Positions 50,011-59,667 are shown, counted from the first letter of the stretch. The stretch is 64,000 bases of DNA from Ruegeria sp. THAF57 (GCF_903914075.1 NZ_CAIWNQ010000002.1:733344-797343), one strand, 5' to 3'. A program made the numbers and translations. The notes: a model not told the origin generated them from the sequence alone.

Positions 50011-51809
50011 GCAAGTGGTTCCAGAAGGTCAATTTTTTCAAATGTGCGCACGTCGATTAGCCCGAGGTCGGAAATCCGCAATTCAGGGATTACGACAAGG
50101 GCCAAAAGCGAGTGCTGCATATACGCATTGTTAAGGTCACAGCCGCAGGCCTGCATCGTCTCGACCATGCGTTCAGCCTTGGCTGCCACGTCAGATGCAG
50201 GACTGTCGGACATCAGTCCGGCAATGGGCAACTCGACCAAGGCCAATTCCGCGCCATCGCGGAAAATGGTGATCCCGCCCCCGACCTCGGCCAGTCGGTT
50301 CGCGGCCAGGGCCATCTGCTCGCGGTCGGTTCCCACAACGATCATGTGGTGGCTGTCATGCGCCACGGTGGATGCCATAGCCATCTTGCCCTGATAGCCG
50401 AACCCCGAGACAAAGGCGTTCGTGACCCCTCCGGTCGCGCGGTGGCGCTCGACCAGCGCGATCTGGCAAACCTCACCTTCGCCTTCCACCAACCCTTCGA
50501 TGATCGGCAGCTCGGCCTTGAGCGCCTTGGTCGGCGCCTGATTTTCAACGACGCCAATCACGTTGGCCTGCACGCGATTGGCGCCGGTGGGCGCTGCGAT
50601 CTCAAAATCAGCAGCGGCGAGCGTATGCCCCAGATGGACGGTGTTCCGAGCGGTTTCGGGCCAGTCGAGATGTGGGCAATTCACCGTGATTGCTCCGCCT
50701 TCGGCCACAACCTGACCGCGGGCGATGACCGTTTCAATCGGCAGTTCGGTCAGGTCTGAGCTGAGAATGATATCGGCACGCCGCCCCGGCGTGATCGAGC
50801 CGATCTCACGTTCAAGTCCGAAATGGGTCGCCGTGTTGATCGTGGCCATTTGCAACGCGATCAACGGATCGCACCCGCAGGCGATCGCATGTCGCACGAC
50901 CCGGTTCATATGACCATCATTGACCAACGTCCCCGAGTGGCAATCATCCGTGCAAAGGATGAAGTTCCTTGGGTCCAGCCCTTTCTCGGTAACGGCCGTG
51001 ATTTGGCTCTCCACGTCGAACCATGCCGACCCCAACCGCATCATGGATCGCATACCTTGCCGAACCCGCGCGATTGCGTCCGCTTCGCAGGTTCCTTCGT
51101 GATCGTCTGCCGGTCCGCCTGCCACGTATGCCGCAAAATCAGGCCCTAAATCAGGCGAAGCAAAGTGTCCGCCTACTGTTTTTCCCGCATTTTGCGTTGC
51201 TGCGATCTCGGCAAGCATCTTTGGGTCGCCATTGATCACACCCGGGAAGTTCATCATCTCGCCCAGTCCGATTATGCCGGGCCAGGACATCGCTTCGGCA
51301 ACGTCCTGTGCGGTGATTTCGTATCCCGTCGTTTCAAGGCCAGGCGCAGACGGTGCGCAGGATGGCATCTGGGTGTAGATGTTCACGGGCTGCATCAACG
51401 CTTCGTCATGCATCATCCGCACGCCGTCCAACCCCAGCACATTGGCGATTTCATGCGGGTCGGTGAACATGCTGGTGGTACCATGTGGAATGACCGCGCG
51501 GGCGAACTCGGCTGGTGTCAGCATCCCCGATTCGATATGCATATGGGCATCGCACAGGCCGGGTAGCATGAAGCGACCGTTTGCTTCGATGATCCGGGTG
51601 TCTGGCCCGACGCAATGCGACGCATCTGGTCCCACAAAGGCAATGCGTCCGGATGCAATGGCAATATCGTGACCTGGCAGAACTTCGCGGCTGTGCACGT
51701 TTACCCACGACCCGCCGCGGATAACCAGATCTGCGGCTTCGCGTCCTGCAGCGACAGCGATCAAACGGGGGGCTACTTCGGGCCAACTTGGGAAAGGTGT
51801 GTATTCCAT
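50007..51809 (-). CDS. ade: adenine deaminase
   Basis: Metal-dependent amidohydrolase-superfamily adenine deaminase (600 aa) converting adenine to hypoxanthine. Metal ligands are D-A-H-M-H-I-E-S-G near residue 90; further marks are T-S-M-F-T-D-P-H-E-I-A-N-V-L-G and T-D-D-C-H-S-G-T. The C-terminal domain has G-T-D-R-E-Q-M-A. It is the first gene of the ade-amn pair; with AMP nucleosidase it drains AMP toward hypoxanthine. Confidence 0.95.
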   Translation of the reverse strand: MEYTPFPSWPEVAPRLIAVAAGREAADLVIRGGSWVNVHSREVLPGHDIAIASGRIAFVGPDASHCVGPDTRIIEANGRFMLPGLCDAHMHIESGMLTPAEFARAVIPHGTTSMFTDPHEIANVLGLDGVRMMHDEALMQPVNIYTQMPSCAPSAPGLETTGYEITAQDVAEAMSWPGIIGLGEMMNFPGVINGDPKMLAEIAATQNAGKTVGGHFASPDLGPDFAAYVAGGPADDHEGTCEADAIARVRQGMRSMMRLGSAWFDVESQITAVTEKGLDPRNFILCTDDCHSGTLVNDGHMNRVVRHAIACGCDPLIALQMATINTATHFGLEREIGSITPGRRADIILSSDLTELPIETVIARGQVVAEGGAITVNCPHLDWPETARNTVHLGHTLAAADFEIAAPTGANRVQANVIGVVENQAPTKALKAELPIIEGLVEGEGEVCQIALVERHRATGGVTNAFVSGFGYQGKMAMASTVAHDSHHMIVVGTDREQMALAANRLAEVGGGITIFRDGAELALVELPIAGLMSDSPASDVAAKAERMVETMQACGCDLNNAYMQHSLLALVVIPELRISDLGLIDVRTFEKIDLLEPLA

Positions 51810-51949
51810 GGCCCAACTTTCCTGAATGCCGGGAAAGGTTCAACCCCTGCTGAACAGCTATCATGAAACCGTCACGCAGCGCGTCAGCGCTGCCCGACCC
51901 AACCAGAGAAGATGCCCCTTGGGCATCGCCGATGGGCGGGAGCGTTCCG

Positions 51950-52831
51950 CTATGCCTGCAAATCGCTTTCAATCTCGCGGCGCACCCAATCGGCAAAGGC
52001 CAAAGCTCCGGGTGTTTCTTCGGCTTGGGGTGACAGCAGCAGGTAATAGGCTTCGGGCATTGCCGCGCGATGATCGAAAGGCGCGATGAGTTTGCCCTCG
52101 TCAATTAACCTGCGGGCGATGGTGTCATGGGTCAGGCACAGCCCGCCGCCTGCCATCGCCACCGAGAGGCTGACCAGATACGTTGTCGAGTAAGTGATGG
52201 GCGGTTTTTCCCATATTAGACCCTGTTCTTCGACCCAGATTTCCCAATTCGACAGTAGGTTCGAGCAATCGAACAACGGATGTTGCTGCAAAGTCTCCAG
52301 CGTGATCTGATACCCCGGCGCGCAGACGGGATAGTAGTGGTCGGTCCGCAATAATTCTGTGCGCACCGTATCGGAGGGACGCAGAGAGTATCGGATCTCG
52401 ACTGCAGCGCCTTCGGCCATTTCCCTTGGTTCCCAGAGCTCTGTGAAGATGTTCAACTGAACTTCGGGGTGCAGCGACCGAAATTTCGGAAGTCGCGGGG
52501 CAAGCCAGTTCACGGCGAAAGATATGTTGCTTTGAACCTGTACTGCGTTCTGCTGCGTGCCGGTGACGGCCTGTGTGCCCCGAACCAGAGTTCGAAACGC
52601 ATCTCGCACAACCGGCAGGTAAGTTATTCCGGCTTCCGTTAGTTCCAGTGCGCGGGGCCTGCGCAAGAATAAGGGCTGACCCAGATACCCCTCCAGCGAC
52701 TTGATTTGCTGACTGACTGCGCTTTGCGTCATGTTTAGGTCCCGCGCGGCACCGGTGAACGAAAGATGGCGTGCCGCGGCCTCGAACGTGCGCAGCCACC
52801 CCAGCGGAGGAAGAGATTTTTGCATTGGCAT
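51950..52831 (-). CDS. LysR family (GcvA-like) regulator
   Basis: Regulator of 293 aa with the HTH at about 8-65 (L-R-T-F-E-A-A-A-R-H-L-S-F-T-G-A-A, then T-Q-S-A-V-S-Q-Q-I) of the GcvA subgroup, and a substrate-binding-protein-like effector domain from about 95. It stands between ade (same strand, downstream) and a divergent class II aldolase gene 110 bases away, its most likely target. A T-N11-A site lies in the gap at 52842. Effector unknown. Confidence 0.88.
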   Translation of the reverse strand: MPMQKSLPPLGWLRTFEAAARHLSFTGAARDLNMTQSAVSQQIKSLEGYLGQPLFLRRPRALELTEAGITYLPVVRDAFRTLVRGTQAVTGTQQNAVQVQSNISFAVNWLAPRLPKFRSLHPEVQLNIFTELWEPREMAEGAAVEIRYSLRPSDTVRTELLRTDHYYPVCAPGYQITLETLQQHPLFDCSNLLSNWEIWVEEQGLIWEKPPITYSTTYLVSLSVAMAGGGLCLTHDTIARRLIDEGKLIAPFDHRAAMPEAYYLLLSPQAEETPGALAFADWVRREIESDLQA

Positions 52832-52841
52832 AACTCAATCA

Positions 52842-52854
52842 TAAGTTTGACTAA
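52842..52854 (+). promoter_or_regulatory. LysR-type T-N11-A site candidate
   Basis: TAAGTTTGACTAA fits the T-N11-A rule, with an inner AGT/ACT dyad, 11 bases from the LysR start in the divergent gap. The symmetry is partial. Confidence 0.3.
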
Positions 52855-52941
52855 TGCATTACTTCCGTTTTTTTCGTTGGTCAAACATCCCCGGCGAAGG
52901 CAGGCTTTTTGTAGTTCGAATTCATCCGACAGGAGCCTGAC

Positions 52942-53697
52942 ATGAGCGTCACCAATCTGCGGCCCAATATCGACCACTGGTCCGAGCGCGTGGACCTTGC
53001 TGCGACTTTCCGGTGGACGGAACGGTTGAACATGCATGAGGGCGTGGCAAACCATTTCAGCTTGGCGGTCAATCCGGAAGGAACGCAATTCCTGATGAAC
53101 GCCAACCAGATGCATTTTGCGCGGATCAAGGCGTCAAACCTGTTGCTTTTGGACGCGAATGATCCCGATGTCATGACCCAACCCGGCGCTCCGGACCCGA
53201 CAGCATGGGGTTTGCATGGGTCTATCCATCGGCGCTGCCCTCATGCGCGCTGTGTGATGCACGTACATTCCATTTTCGCGACGGTTCTCGCCTCGCTTGC
53301 TGACAGCACCCTGCCGCCGATCGACCAGAATACGGCCACCTTTTATGACCGATATGTGATAGATGAGGAATTTGGCGGACTGGCCTTTGAAAGCGAAGGT
53401 GAGCGTTGCGCGGCCATGCTTTCAGACCCGAAAAAGAAGGTCATGATCATGGGCAATCACGGGGTGTTGGTCATCGGCAGCAACCCGGCAGATGCCTTTA
53501 ATAGGCTCTATTATTTCGAACGGGCGGCCGAAACATATATTCGCGCGCTTCAGACCGGTCAGCCTTTGCGCGTGTTATCGGACGAGGTTGCCGAAAAGAC
53601 CGCGCAAGAGCTGGACGACTATCCCGATCAGGCCGAAGCGCATCTGCGAGAGATCAAATCTCTGCTGGATGCCGAAGGCTCAGACTATGCCACATAG
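52942..53697 (+). CDS. class II aldolase/adducin family protein
   Basis: Cytoplasmic class II aldolase-fold protein of 251 aa. Zinc ligands are the His pair in M-H-V-H-S near residue 110; G-N-H-G-V-L-V-I-G is the C-terminal core; H-E-G-V-A-N-H-F-S near residue 30 is the phosphate-loop region of the family. Members split or decarboxylate hydroxy acids, or act as decarboxylating isomerases. It is divergent from a LysR gene and followed 13 bases later by a sterol-desaturase-like gene, so the two are probably cotranscribed. Confidence 0.88.
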   Translation: MSVTNLRPNIDHWSERVDLAATFRWTERLNMHEGVANHFSLAVNPEGTQFLMNANQMHFARIKASNLLLLDANDPDVMTQPGAPDPTAWGLHGSIHRRCPHARCVMHVHSIFATVLASLADSTLPPIDQNTATFYDRYVIDEEFGGLAFESEGERCAAMLSDPKKKVMIMGNHGVLVIGSNPADAFNRLYYFERAAETYIRALQTGQPLRVLSDEVAEKTAQELDDYPDQAEAHLREIKSLLDAEGSDYAT

Positions 53698-53710
53698 ATA
53701 GGGGGATGCG

Positions 53711-54700
53711 ATGACCGACGCCTCTCAGGACCCCGAAGCCGTCCGGTGGCACTACCATCCTGACGGACCGGTGGGATTGAACCCATTGTTCAACTGGCCA
53801 CCACGCCCCGCCGCCGTTTTAAAGTGGTACAGCCGTGCCTGGCTGCAAATCACGTCTTTGACGCTTTGCATGGTTTTGGCGGTGACGGCTTACGTGTTTT
53901 TCTTTCCTGCGTTGGAAACGATGCAGAGCTTTGCGCCTGGCTGGATGTTCCGGATCTGGTTGCTGAACATGGTGCCGCAGATCCTGGTCGCGGGCGGGCT
54001 TCATTGGTGGCTGTACATGCGCAAAGGGCAGGGCATGTATAAGAAGTTCGATCGCCGGGACCTGACACGCAACAACGGCAGCTTCACATTCCGCAATCAG
54101 GTCTGGGATAACATTTGGTGGACGCTGGGAAGCGCGATGACGGTCGCCACCGTTTATCAATGGGTGATCTACTGGGCGATGGCGAACGGATACGTGCCGA
54201 CCGTGACATGGGCCAGCGCACCGGTCTGGTGTGTGGTCTGGATGCTGTTCATCCCGATGTGGTCAGGGCTGCATTTCTATTGGGTTCACCGGCTGGAGCA
54301 TCATCCGAAGCTTTATAAACACGTCCACGCGGTTCACCACCGCAACGTGAATATCGGGCCATGGTCGGGCATTTCGAACCACTGGTACGAGAACCTTTTG
54401 TACTTCACGACCTATTTCGTGCACCTGATCGTGCCGTCACACCCCCTGCACCTGTTGTTTCATACATATTTTCAGCAGATCAGCCCGGTTCTGTCGCATT
54501 CGGGGTTCGAAAAACTCAGGGCAGGGGACACGGATGCCGCCCGTGCCGGGGATTTCTTTCACCAACTCCACCACCGGTATTTTGAATGCAACTATGGCAC
54601 GTCCGAAATCCCGTTCGATAAGTGGTTTGGCACGTATCACGATGGCTCGGCTGACGCGACAACCCGAACGCGCGCCTTCAAGAAACAGATGTATACCTAA
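53711..54700 (+). CDS. sterol desaturase/fatty acid hydroxylase family protein
   Basis: Integral membrane di-iron hydroxylase of 329 aa with four hydrophobic regions. The His boxes are W-V-H-R-L-E-H-H (HxxxHH type), H-V-H-A-V-H-H and, near the end, H-Q-L-H-H-R-Y-F. Such enzymes hydroxylate or desaturate lipids with O2. GGGGGATG precedes the start. Its stop overlaps the stop of the convergent AraC gene in the four bases CTAA. Substrate unknown; the pairing with a class II aldolase is not a textbook one. Confidence 0.87.
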   Translation: MTDASQDPEAVRWHYHPDGPVGLNPLFNWPPRPAAVLKWYSRAWLQITSLTLCMVLAVTAYVFFFPALETMQSFAPGWMFRIWLLNMVPQILVAGGLHWWLYMRKGQGMYKKFDRRDLTRNNGSFTFRNQVWDNIWWTLGSAMTVATVYQWVIYWAMANGYVPTVTWASAPVWCVVWMLFIPMWSGLHFYWVHRLEHHPKLYKHVHAVHHRNVNIGPWSGISNHWYENLLYFTTYFVHLIVPSHPLHLLFHTYFQQISPVLSHSGFEKLRAGDTDAARAGDFFHQLHHRYFECNYGTSEIPFDKWFGTYHDGSADATTRTRAFKKQMYT

Positions 54701-55638
54701 CCGGCCCGCAACGCGCGTGGCGTAACGCCGAATTCGGCCCGGAATGCACGGGTCAGCGCGCTGGGATCGTCATAGCCCGCCCGCAAGGCGACCTCTGCAA
54801 TCGTCAGGTCGGTTTCGGCGACAAGCTTGCGCGCAAGGTTCAGGCGCAGGCGGCGGTAGACCTGCGCCGGCCCCGCGCCCAGTTCCGCGTGCATCCGAAC
54901 GGACAGAGCCTTGTGCGATCGTCCAACGCGGCGGGCTATTTCGGTGATAGCCAGCGGCGTTTCCAGATTTTCTTGCATCAAGCCCAGCGCCTTGTTCACG
55001 TATCCGCTGGTCGCCCCCGCACCACCGGAATGCGAGCGTGCAGAATCGCGGGTCATGAAAAGCTGTGCCACCTCCAGCGCCAGCGCTTGTCCGTGATCCT
55101 GCCCGATCAGGTGCAGGACCAGATCAAAGGCGGCCATGGCCCCGGAGCAGGTGATGCGCTTACGGTCGATGATGTAGCGCTCGCGCTTTGTGTCGATGTC
55201 CGGGAACCGCTCGGTAAAGCTGTTCAGTTCTTCCCAGTGGATCGTGGCGCGGTGTCCGTCTAGCAACCCCGCGAGCGCCAGCAGCCAGCTTCCGGTGTCC
55301 AATCCGGCCAGTTTTGCATAGCGACCAGCAGAAGCGCGTAACCCGGCCAGGGTGCGCCATCCGCCATGCGCCCGGAACCCGTAAGAGGGCATGACGAACA
55401 GAATATCCCCGCGGGCATCTTGAAGCGTTTGGTGCGGTGCGACCTGCAAACCTGAAGAAGACGTCACGGGCGCGCGGTCCAGTGACAGAAAGTTCCAATT
55501 ATACAGTTTTTGACCTGCAATCGTGTTTGCCGCACGCAGTGGCTCGACTGTGTTGGCGAGGCAGTGGTTTGAAAACCCGTCGAACAGAAGCACCCCGAAT
55601 TGCCGCGGCGCAGAGGGCGATTTGATCCATTTCTGCAT
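54697..55638 (-). CDS. GlxA-type AraC family regulator
   Basis: Regulator of 313 aa: N-terminal DJ-1/PfpI-like domain (about 12-180; F-G-V-L-L-F-D-G-F-S and D-T-G-S-W-L-L-A-L-A-G-L-L) and two AraC helix-turn-helices at the C terminus (V-G-R-S-H-K-A-L-S-V-R and A-G-Y-D-D-P-S-A-L-T-R-A-F). This is the GlxA/CdhR/GbdR architecture; characterised members control carnitine, glycine-betaine and similar catabolism. It is divergent from the acyl-CoA dehydrogenase operon 77 bases away, which it very likely activates. Confidence 0.9.
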   Translation of the reverse strand: MQKWIKSPSAPRQFGVLLFDGFSNHCLANTVEPLRAANTIAGQKLYNWNFLSLDRAPVTSSSGLQVAPHQTLQDARGDILFVMPSYGFRAHGGWRTLAGLRASAGRYAKLAGLDTGSWLLALAGLLDGHRATIHWEELNSFTERFPDIDTKRERYIIDRKRITCSGAMAAFDLVLHLIGQDHGQALALEVAQLFMTRDSARSHSGGAGATSGYVNKALGLMQENLETPLAITEIARRVGRSHKALSVRMHAELGAGPAQVYRRLRLNLARKLVAETDLTIAEVALRAGYDDPSALTRAFRAEFGVTPRALRAG

Positions 55639-55715
55639 GCTTCATGACTATTTCTGCACGACTGAAAGATCAACCCGCGTCAGGATAGTTTCAGATTCAG
55701 ACGTGGAGACTCCAA

Positions 55716-56876
55716 ATGCAATACGGCCTGTCCGACGAACAAGAGATGATCGTATCGACCGTTCGCAGTTTCGTCCAAAATGAGATTTACCCGCATGAAG
55801 ACATGGTTGAACGCACGGGTGAGGTTCCGCAGGAGATCGCCGACGAGATCAAGCGCAAGACGATCGAGCTGGGGTTTTATGCCTGCAACTTTCCCGAAAG
55901 CGTCGGCTGCGCTGGCCTGAACCATTTGGAATTCGCACTGGTCGAGCGTGAACTGGGCCGTGGGTCGATGGCCTTGAACCATTTCTTCGGACGTCCGCAG
56001 AACATTCTGATGGCTTGTGAGGGCGATCAGGTCGAGCGGTATCTGATGCCCGCCGTGCGTGGTGAAAAGATGGATGCGCTGGCGATGACCGAACCTGGCG
56101 CGGGCTCGGACGTGCGGGGGATGAAGTGCGCTGCTGTGCGGGACGGTGGTGATTGGGTGGTCAATGGCACCAAACATTTCATCTCGGGCGCAGAACACGC
56201 GGATTTCATCATCGTCTTCATCGCAACCGGCGAGGATCAAACACCTAAAGGCCCCAAGAAGCGCATCACCGCCTTTTTGGTGGATCGCGGCACTCCGGGT
56301 TTCACGATTCGTGACGGATACAAGTCGGTCAGCCACCGCGGCTACAAGAACATGGTGCTGGATTTCGACGATTGCCGCTTGCCGGATGCGCAGGTTTTGG
56401 GCGAGGTCGATGGCGGGTTTGAGGTGATGAACACATGGCTCTATGCCACGCGCATCACCGTTGCTGCCATGTCTGTAGGGCGCGCGCGTCGGGCATTCGA
56501 CTATGCGCTGGATTATGCCGCCACGCGTGAACAGTTCGGCCAGAAGATCGGCAAGTTTCAGGGCGTCTCGTTCCAGATCGCCGACATGATCACCGAGATT
56601 GACGCCGCCGACCTGTTAACCCTTGCTGCCGCGGATCGGTTGGATCAGGGATTGCCCGCAAATCGTGAGATCGCCTCGGCCAAGTTATACGCCTCGGAAA
56701 TGCTGGCGCGGGTGACGGATGCGGCGATTCAGGTGCATGGCGGCATGGGTCTTATGGATGACTACCCGCTGGAACGGTTTTGGCGCGACGCACGTGTTGA
56801 ACGCATCTGGGACGGCACCAGTGAGATTCAGCGTCACATCATCAGCCGCGATTTGCTGCGGGCGCTTGGCGCATGA
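55716..56876 (+). CDS. acyl-CoA dehydrogenase family protein (CaiA-like)
   Basis: FAD-dependent acyl-CoA dehydrogenase of 386 aa, normal length. FAD and substrate loops: [11 protein letters not shown] and [11 protein letters not shown]-terminal R-E-Q-F-G-Q-K-I-G and Q-V-H-G-G-M-G. At the place of the usual catalytic Glu (Y-E-G-T in MCAD) it reads W-D-G-T-S-E-I-Q, so the base would be Asp. The two genes after it overlap by four bases each, forming a coupled operon with a CoA ligase and a CaiD-like hydratase. A short-chain or betainyl-CoA substrate is inferred from these partners. Confidence 0.9.
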   Translation: MQYGLSDEQEMIVSTVRSFVQNEIYPHEDMVERTGEVPQEIADEIKRKTIELGFYACNFPESVGCAGLNHLEFALVERELGRGSMALNHFFGRPQNILMACEGDQVERYLMPAVRGEKMDALAMTEPGAGSDVRGMKCAAVRDGGDWVVNGTKHFISGAEHADFIIVFIATGEDQTPKGPKKRITAFLVDRGTPGFTIRDGYKSVSHRGYKNMVLDFDDCRLPDAQVLGEVDGGFEVMNTWLYATRITVAAMSVGRARRAFDYALDYAATREQFGQKIGKFQGVSFQIADMITEIDAADLLTLAAADRLDQGLPANREIASAKLYASEMLARVTDAAIQVHGGMGLMDDYPLERFWRDARVERIWDGTSEIQRHIISRDLLRALGA

Positions 56877-58891
56877 CCGCAGCGCTGACCCGTGCGCTGA
56901 CCCCTGAATCCATCGCCGTGATCGGGGGTGGGGCGTGGTGTGCCTCAGTCATTCAGCAGGCGCGCAAATTCGGGTTCAAGGGCGATATCTGGCCCGTTCA
57001 TCCCAAGGCGGCTGAGGTCGCCGGAGAACGGGCATACGGTTCATTAGAGTCGCTGCCGACGCCGCCTGACCTAGCATTTGTCGGAATAAACCGGCACGCC
57101 ACAATTCAAGCGGTTGAGGTTTTGTCCGCGATGGGCGCGGGGGGCGCGGTCTGTTTCGCCTCGGGCTTTACCGAGGCGCAGGCCGAAGACGACGCAGGAG
57201 CGGACCTTCAGGAGCAGTTGATTGCAGCGGCGGTTGATATGCCGATCCTGGGCCCCAACTGCTATGGGTTTGTGAACGGCTTGGATCGTGTGGCAGTATG
57301 GCCCGACCAGCATGGAATGCAGCCCGTGGATCGGGGCGTTGCGATCCTGACGCAAAGTTCGAACATCGCCATCAACATGACGATGCAGCGGCGCGCTTTG
57401 CCGTTGGCCTTTATGCTGACCTGCGGAAATCAGGCCCAGACCCATCAGGCCGATATTGCTTTGGCGCTGTTGGATGATGATCGCATCACAGCCATTGGCG
57501 TGCATATCGAAGGTTTCGGCGATCTGCGCAAATGGGAGGTTTTGGCCAACAAAGCGCGGCTTTGTGGTGTCCCGATTGTTGCACTCAAGATGGGTCGCTC
57601 TACCCATGCGCAGGCGGCGACGATCTCGCATACGGCGTCCTTGGCTGGTGGCGATGCCGGTGCGCAAGCTTTATTGGACCGGTTGGGAATCGCGCGGCTG
57701 GATGACATCCCGAGCTTTTTGGAGTGTCTCAAGCTGCTGCATGTGACCGGACGGCTGGAAAGCAATGGTCTGGGTACCATTAGCTGTTCCGGAGGAGAGG
57801 CCAGCCTCGCCGCAGACATGGCCACAAGCCGGGATGTGGATTTTCCACCGTTGTCTTCAACGCAACGGGCCGATTTGCGGGAAGCCCTGGGGCCGATGGT
57901 GGCATTGGCCAATCCGCTGGATTATCACACCTATATCTGGCGCGACACCGAGGCCATGACGCGGGCATGGGCCGCCATGATGAGTCCAGAGCAGGGTTTG
58001 ACCATGGCAATCGTCGACTATCCACACACGGACTCGACAGATTGGGATTGTGCAACGCAGGCTGCTTTGAATTGCGTCGCGCGTTCGGGTCGTCCATTTG
58101 CCGTGACAGCAACTTTGCCGGAATTGATGCCCGAGGATGTTGCCCAACGGCTGCTGGACGGAGGGGTGGTGCCGTTTGCAGGGTTGCACGAGGCACTGGC
58201 GGCTGTTGAAGCCGCCTCGCGATCATTCGACGCCCAAGCGGATTCTGTTCTGATGCCATCTTCTGCTGAACCGAACATTGTTCTGACCGAGGCAGAGGCG
58301 AAACTGGCCCTTGAGGAATACGGTGTACGAGTGCCGAAAAACGTCGTGGCGCAGCCTGAAGCGGCACAGCAGTCTGTAGAAAAACTGGTCGGTCCATTTG
58401 CGGTCAAAGGTGTTGGGCTTGCGCATAAATCAGACCAAGGGGCCGTTCGGCTGAATGTGAAACTCGAGGACGTGGCCCGCACTGCGTCCGAGATTGGCAC
58501 GGCGGAAATTTTGATCGAAGAAATGGCACCAAGCGGGGTTGCCGAACTGCTGATCGGCGTGACGCGCGATCCGGCCCATGGCTATGTACTGACGTTGGGC
58601 GCGGGTGGGGTTTTAACGGAAATTCTGAGGGACTCGGTGTCTTTGTTGATCCCGTCGTCCCGTCAGGCGGTTCACAAGGCGCTGGATCGATTGGCCTGTG
58701 CGCCCTTGCTGGCGGGCTACCGCGGCAAATCCGCAGCGGACATGCAGGCAATTCTGGATACGGTAGATGCGGTGCAAGCCTATGTCATTGCCAATGCAGC
58801 CCATGTCAGCGAAGTTGAAATCAATCCGCTCATTTGCGGCCCCGATGGGGCGGTTGCGGTGGATGCCCTGATCCGAAAGGCAAGCTCATGA
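56873..58891 (+). CDS. NDP-forming acyl-CoA synthetase family protein
   Basis: Acyl-CoA synthetase (NDP-forming type, 672 aa) related to acetate-CoA ligase (ADP-forming). Order: CoA-binding Rossmann domain (about 10-140), two succinyl-CoA-ligase-like domains (about 145-440), and an ATP-grasp domain (about 460-670) with F-A-V-K-G-V-G-L-A-H-K-S-D and E-V-E-I-N-P-L-I-C-G. The phosphorylated-His region is in the alpha-like part. ATG overlaps the upstream stop (ATGA), and its own stop overlaps the hydratase start. It probably activates the acid that the flanking enzymes then process as a CoA thioester. Confidence 0.88.
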   Translation: MTAALTRALTPESIAVIGGGAWCASVIQQARKFGFKGDIWPVHPKAAEVAGERAYGSLESLPTPPDLAFVGINRHATIQAVEVLSAMGAGGAVCFASGFTEAQAEDDAGADLQEQLIAAAVDMPILGPNCYGFVNGLDRVAVWPDQHGMQPVDRGVAILTQSSNIAINMTMQRRALPLAFMLTCGNQAQTHQADIALALLDDDRITAIGVHIEGFGDLRKWEVLANKARLCGVPIVALKMGRSTHAQAATISHTASLAGGDAGAQALLDRLGIARLDDIPSFLECLKLLHVTGRLESNGLGTISCSGGEASLAADMATSRDVDFPPLSSTQRADLREALGPMVALANPLDYHTYIWRDTEAMTRAWAAMMSPEQGLTMAIVDYPHTDSTDWDCATQAALNCVARSGRPFAVTATLPELMPEDVAQRLLDGGVVPFAGLHEALAAVEAASRSFDAQADSVLMPSSAEPNIVLTEAEAKLALEEYGVRVPKNVVAQPEAAQQSVEKLVGPFAVKGVGLAHKSDQGAVRLNVKLEDVARTASEIGTAEILIEEMAPSGVAELLIGVTRDPAHGYVLTLGAGGVLTEILRDSVSLLIPSSRQAVHKALDRLACAPLLAGYRGKSAADMQAILDTVDAVQAYVIANAAHVSEVEINPLICGPDGAVAVDALIRKASS

Positions 58892-59667
58892 ACCCGGTCA
58901 AAACCAAGCGCGAGGGCGCGATCCTGCAGGTCACTCTGGACCGGCCAAAGGCAAATGCGATTGATCTCGCCACCAGCCGCGTGATGGGGGATGTGTTTCG
59001 CGACTTTCGCGACGACCCGGATTTGCGGGTCGCCATAATTACAGGGGGTGGAGACAAGTTCTTTTGCCCCGGTTGGGACTTGAAAGCAGCAGCGGACGGC
59101 GATGCGGTAGACGGTGATTACGGCGTCGGCGGCTTTGGCGGCCTGCAAGAGTTGCGCGAAATGAACAAACCGGTCATCGCGGCGGTCAATGGCATTGCGT
59201 GCGGTGGCGGGTTGGAACTGGCCCTGAGTGCGGACATGATCATTGCCGCCGATCATGCAAGCTTCGCGCTGCCGGAAATCCGTTCGGGTACGGTGGCGGA
59301 TGCCGCCAGCGTCAAGCTGCCCAAGCGCATCCCTTATCATGTCGCGATGGAACTTCTGCTGACCGGGCGCTGGTTCAACCCAGACGAAGCAAAGAACTGG
59401 GGCCTGATCAATGAGATCGTGCCGTCTGATCAGTTGATGGATCGCGCGTGGGAACTGGCGCGCCTTTTGGCCAGTGGCCCCCCGCTTGTTTATGCGGCGA
59501 TCAAAGAAATCGTGCGAGAGGCCGAGGATTCCAAGTTCCAAGACGTCATGAACCGGATCACGAGGCGGCAATTGCCGACCGTGGATACGCTCTATGGGTC
59601 CGAGGACAATCTGGAAGGGGCGCGTGCCTTTGCTGAAAAGCGCGATCCAGTCTGGAAGGGACGTTAG
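58888..59667 (+). CDS. enoyl-CoA hydratase family protein, CaiD-like
   Basis: Crotonase-fold protein of 259 aa that closely follows the carnitinyl-CoA dehydratase pattern: F-C-P-G-W-D-L-K-A-A-A for the oxyanion hole, G-D-Y-G-V-G-G-F-G-G-L, N-G-I-A-C-G-G-G-L-E-L-A, A-L-P-E-I-R-S-G, and a C terminus A-F-A-E-K-R-D-P-V-W-K-G-R that I recall as near-identical to E. coli CaiD. ATG 58888 overlaps the ligase stop (ATGA) and is chosen over the upstream in-frame start. Hydration of crotonobetainyl-CoA or a similar enoyl-CoA is the likely step. Its stop overlaps that of the convergent methyltransferase gene. Confidence 0.9.
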   Translation: MNPVKTKREGAILQVTLDRPKANAIDLATSRVMGDVFRDFRDDPDLRVAIITGGGDKFFCPGWDLKAAADGDAVDGDYGVGGFGGLQELREMNKPVIAAVNGIACGGGLELALSADMIIAADHASFALPEIRSGTVADAASVKLPKRIPYHVAMELLLTGRWFNPDEAKNWGLINEIVPSDQLMDRAWELARLLASGPPLVYAAIKEIVREAEDSKFQDVMNRITRRQLPTVDTLYGSEDNLEGARAFAEKRDPVWKGR

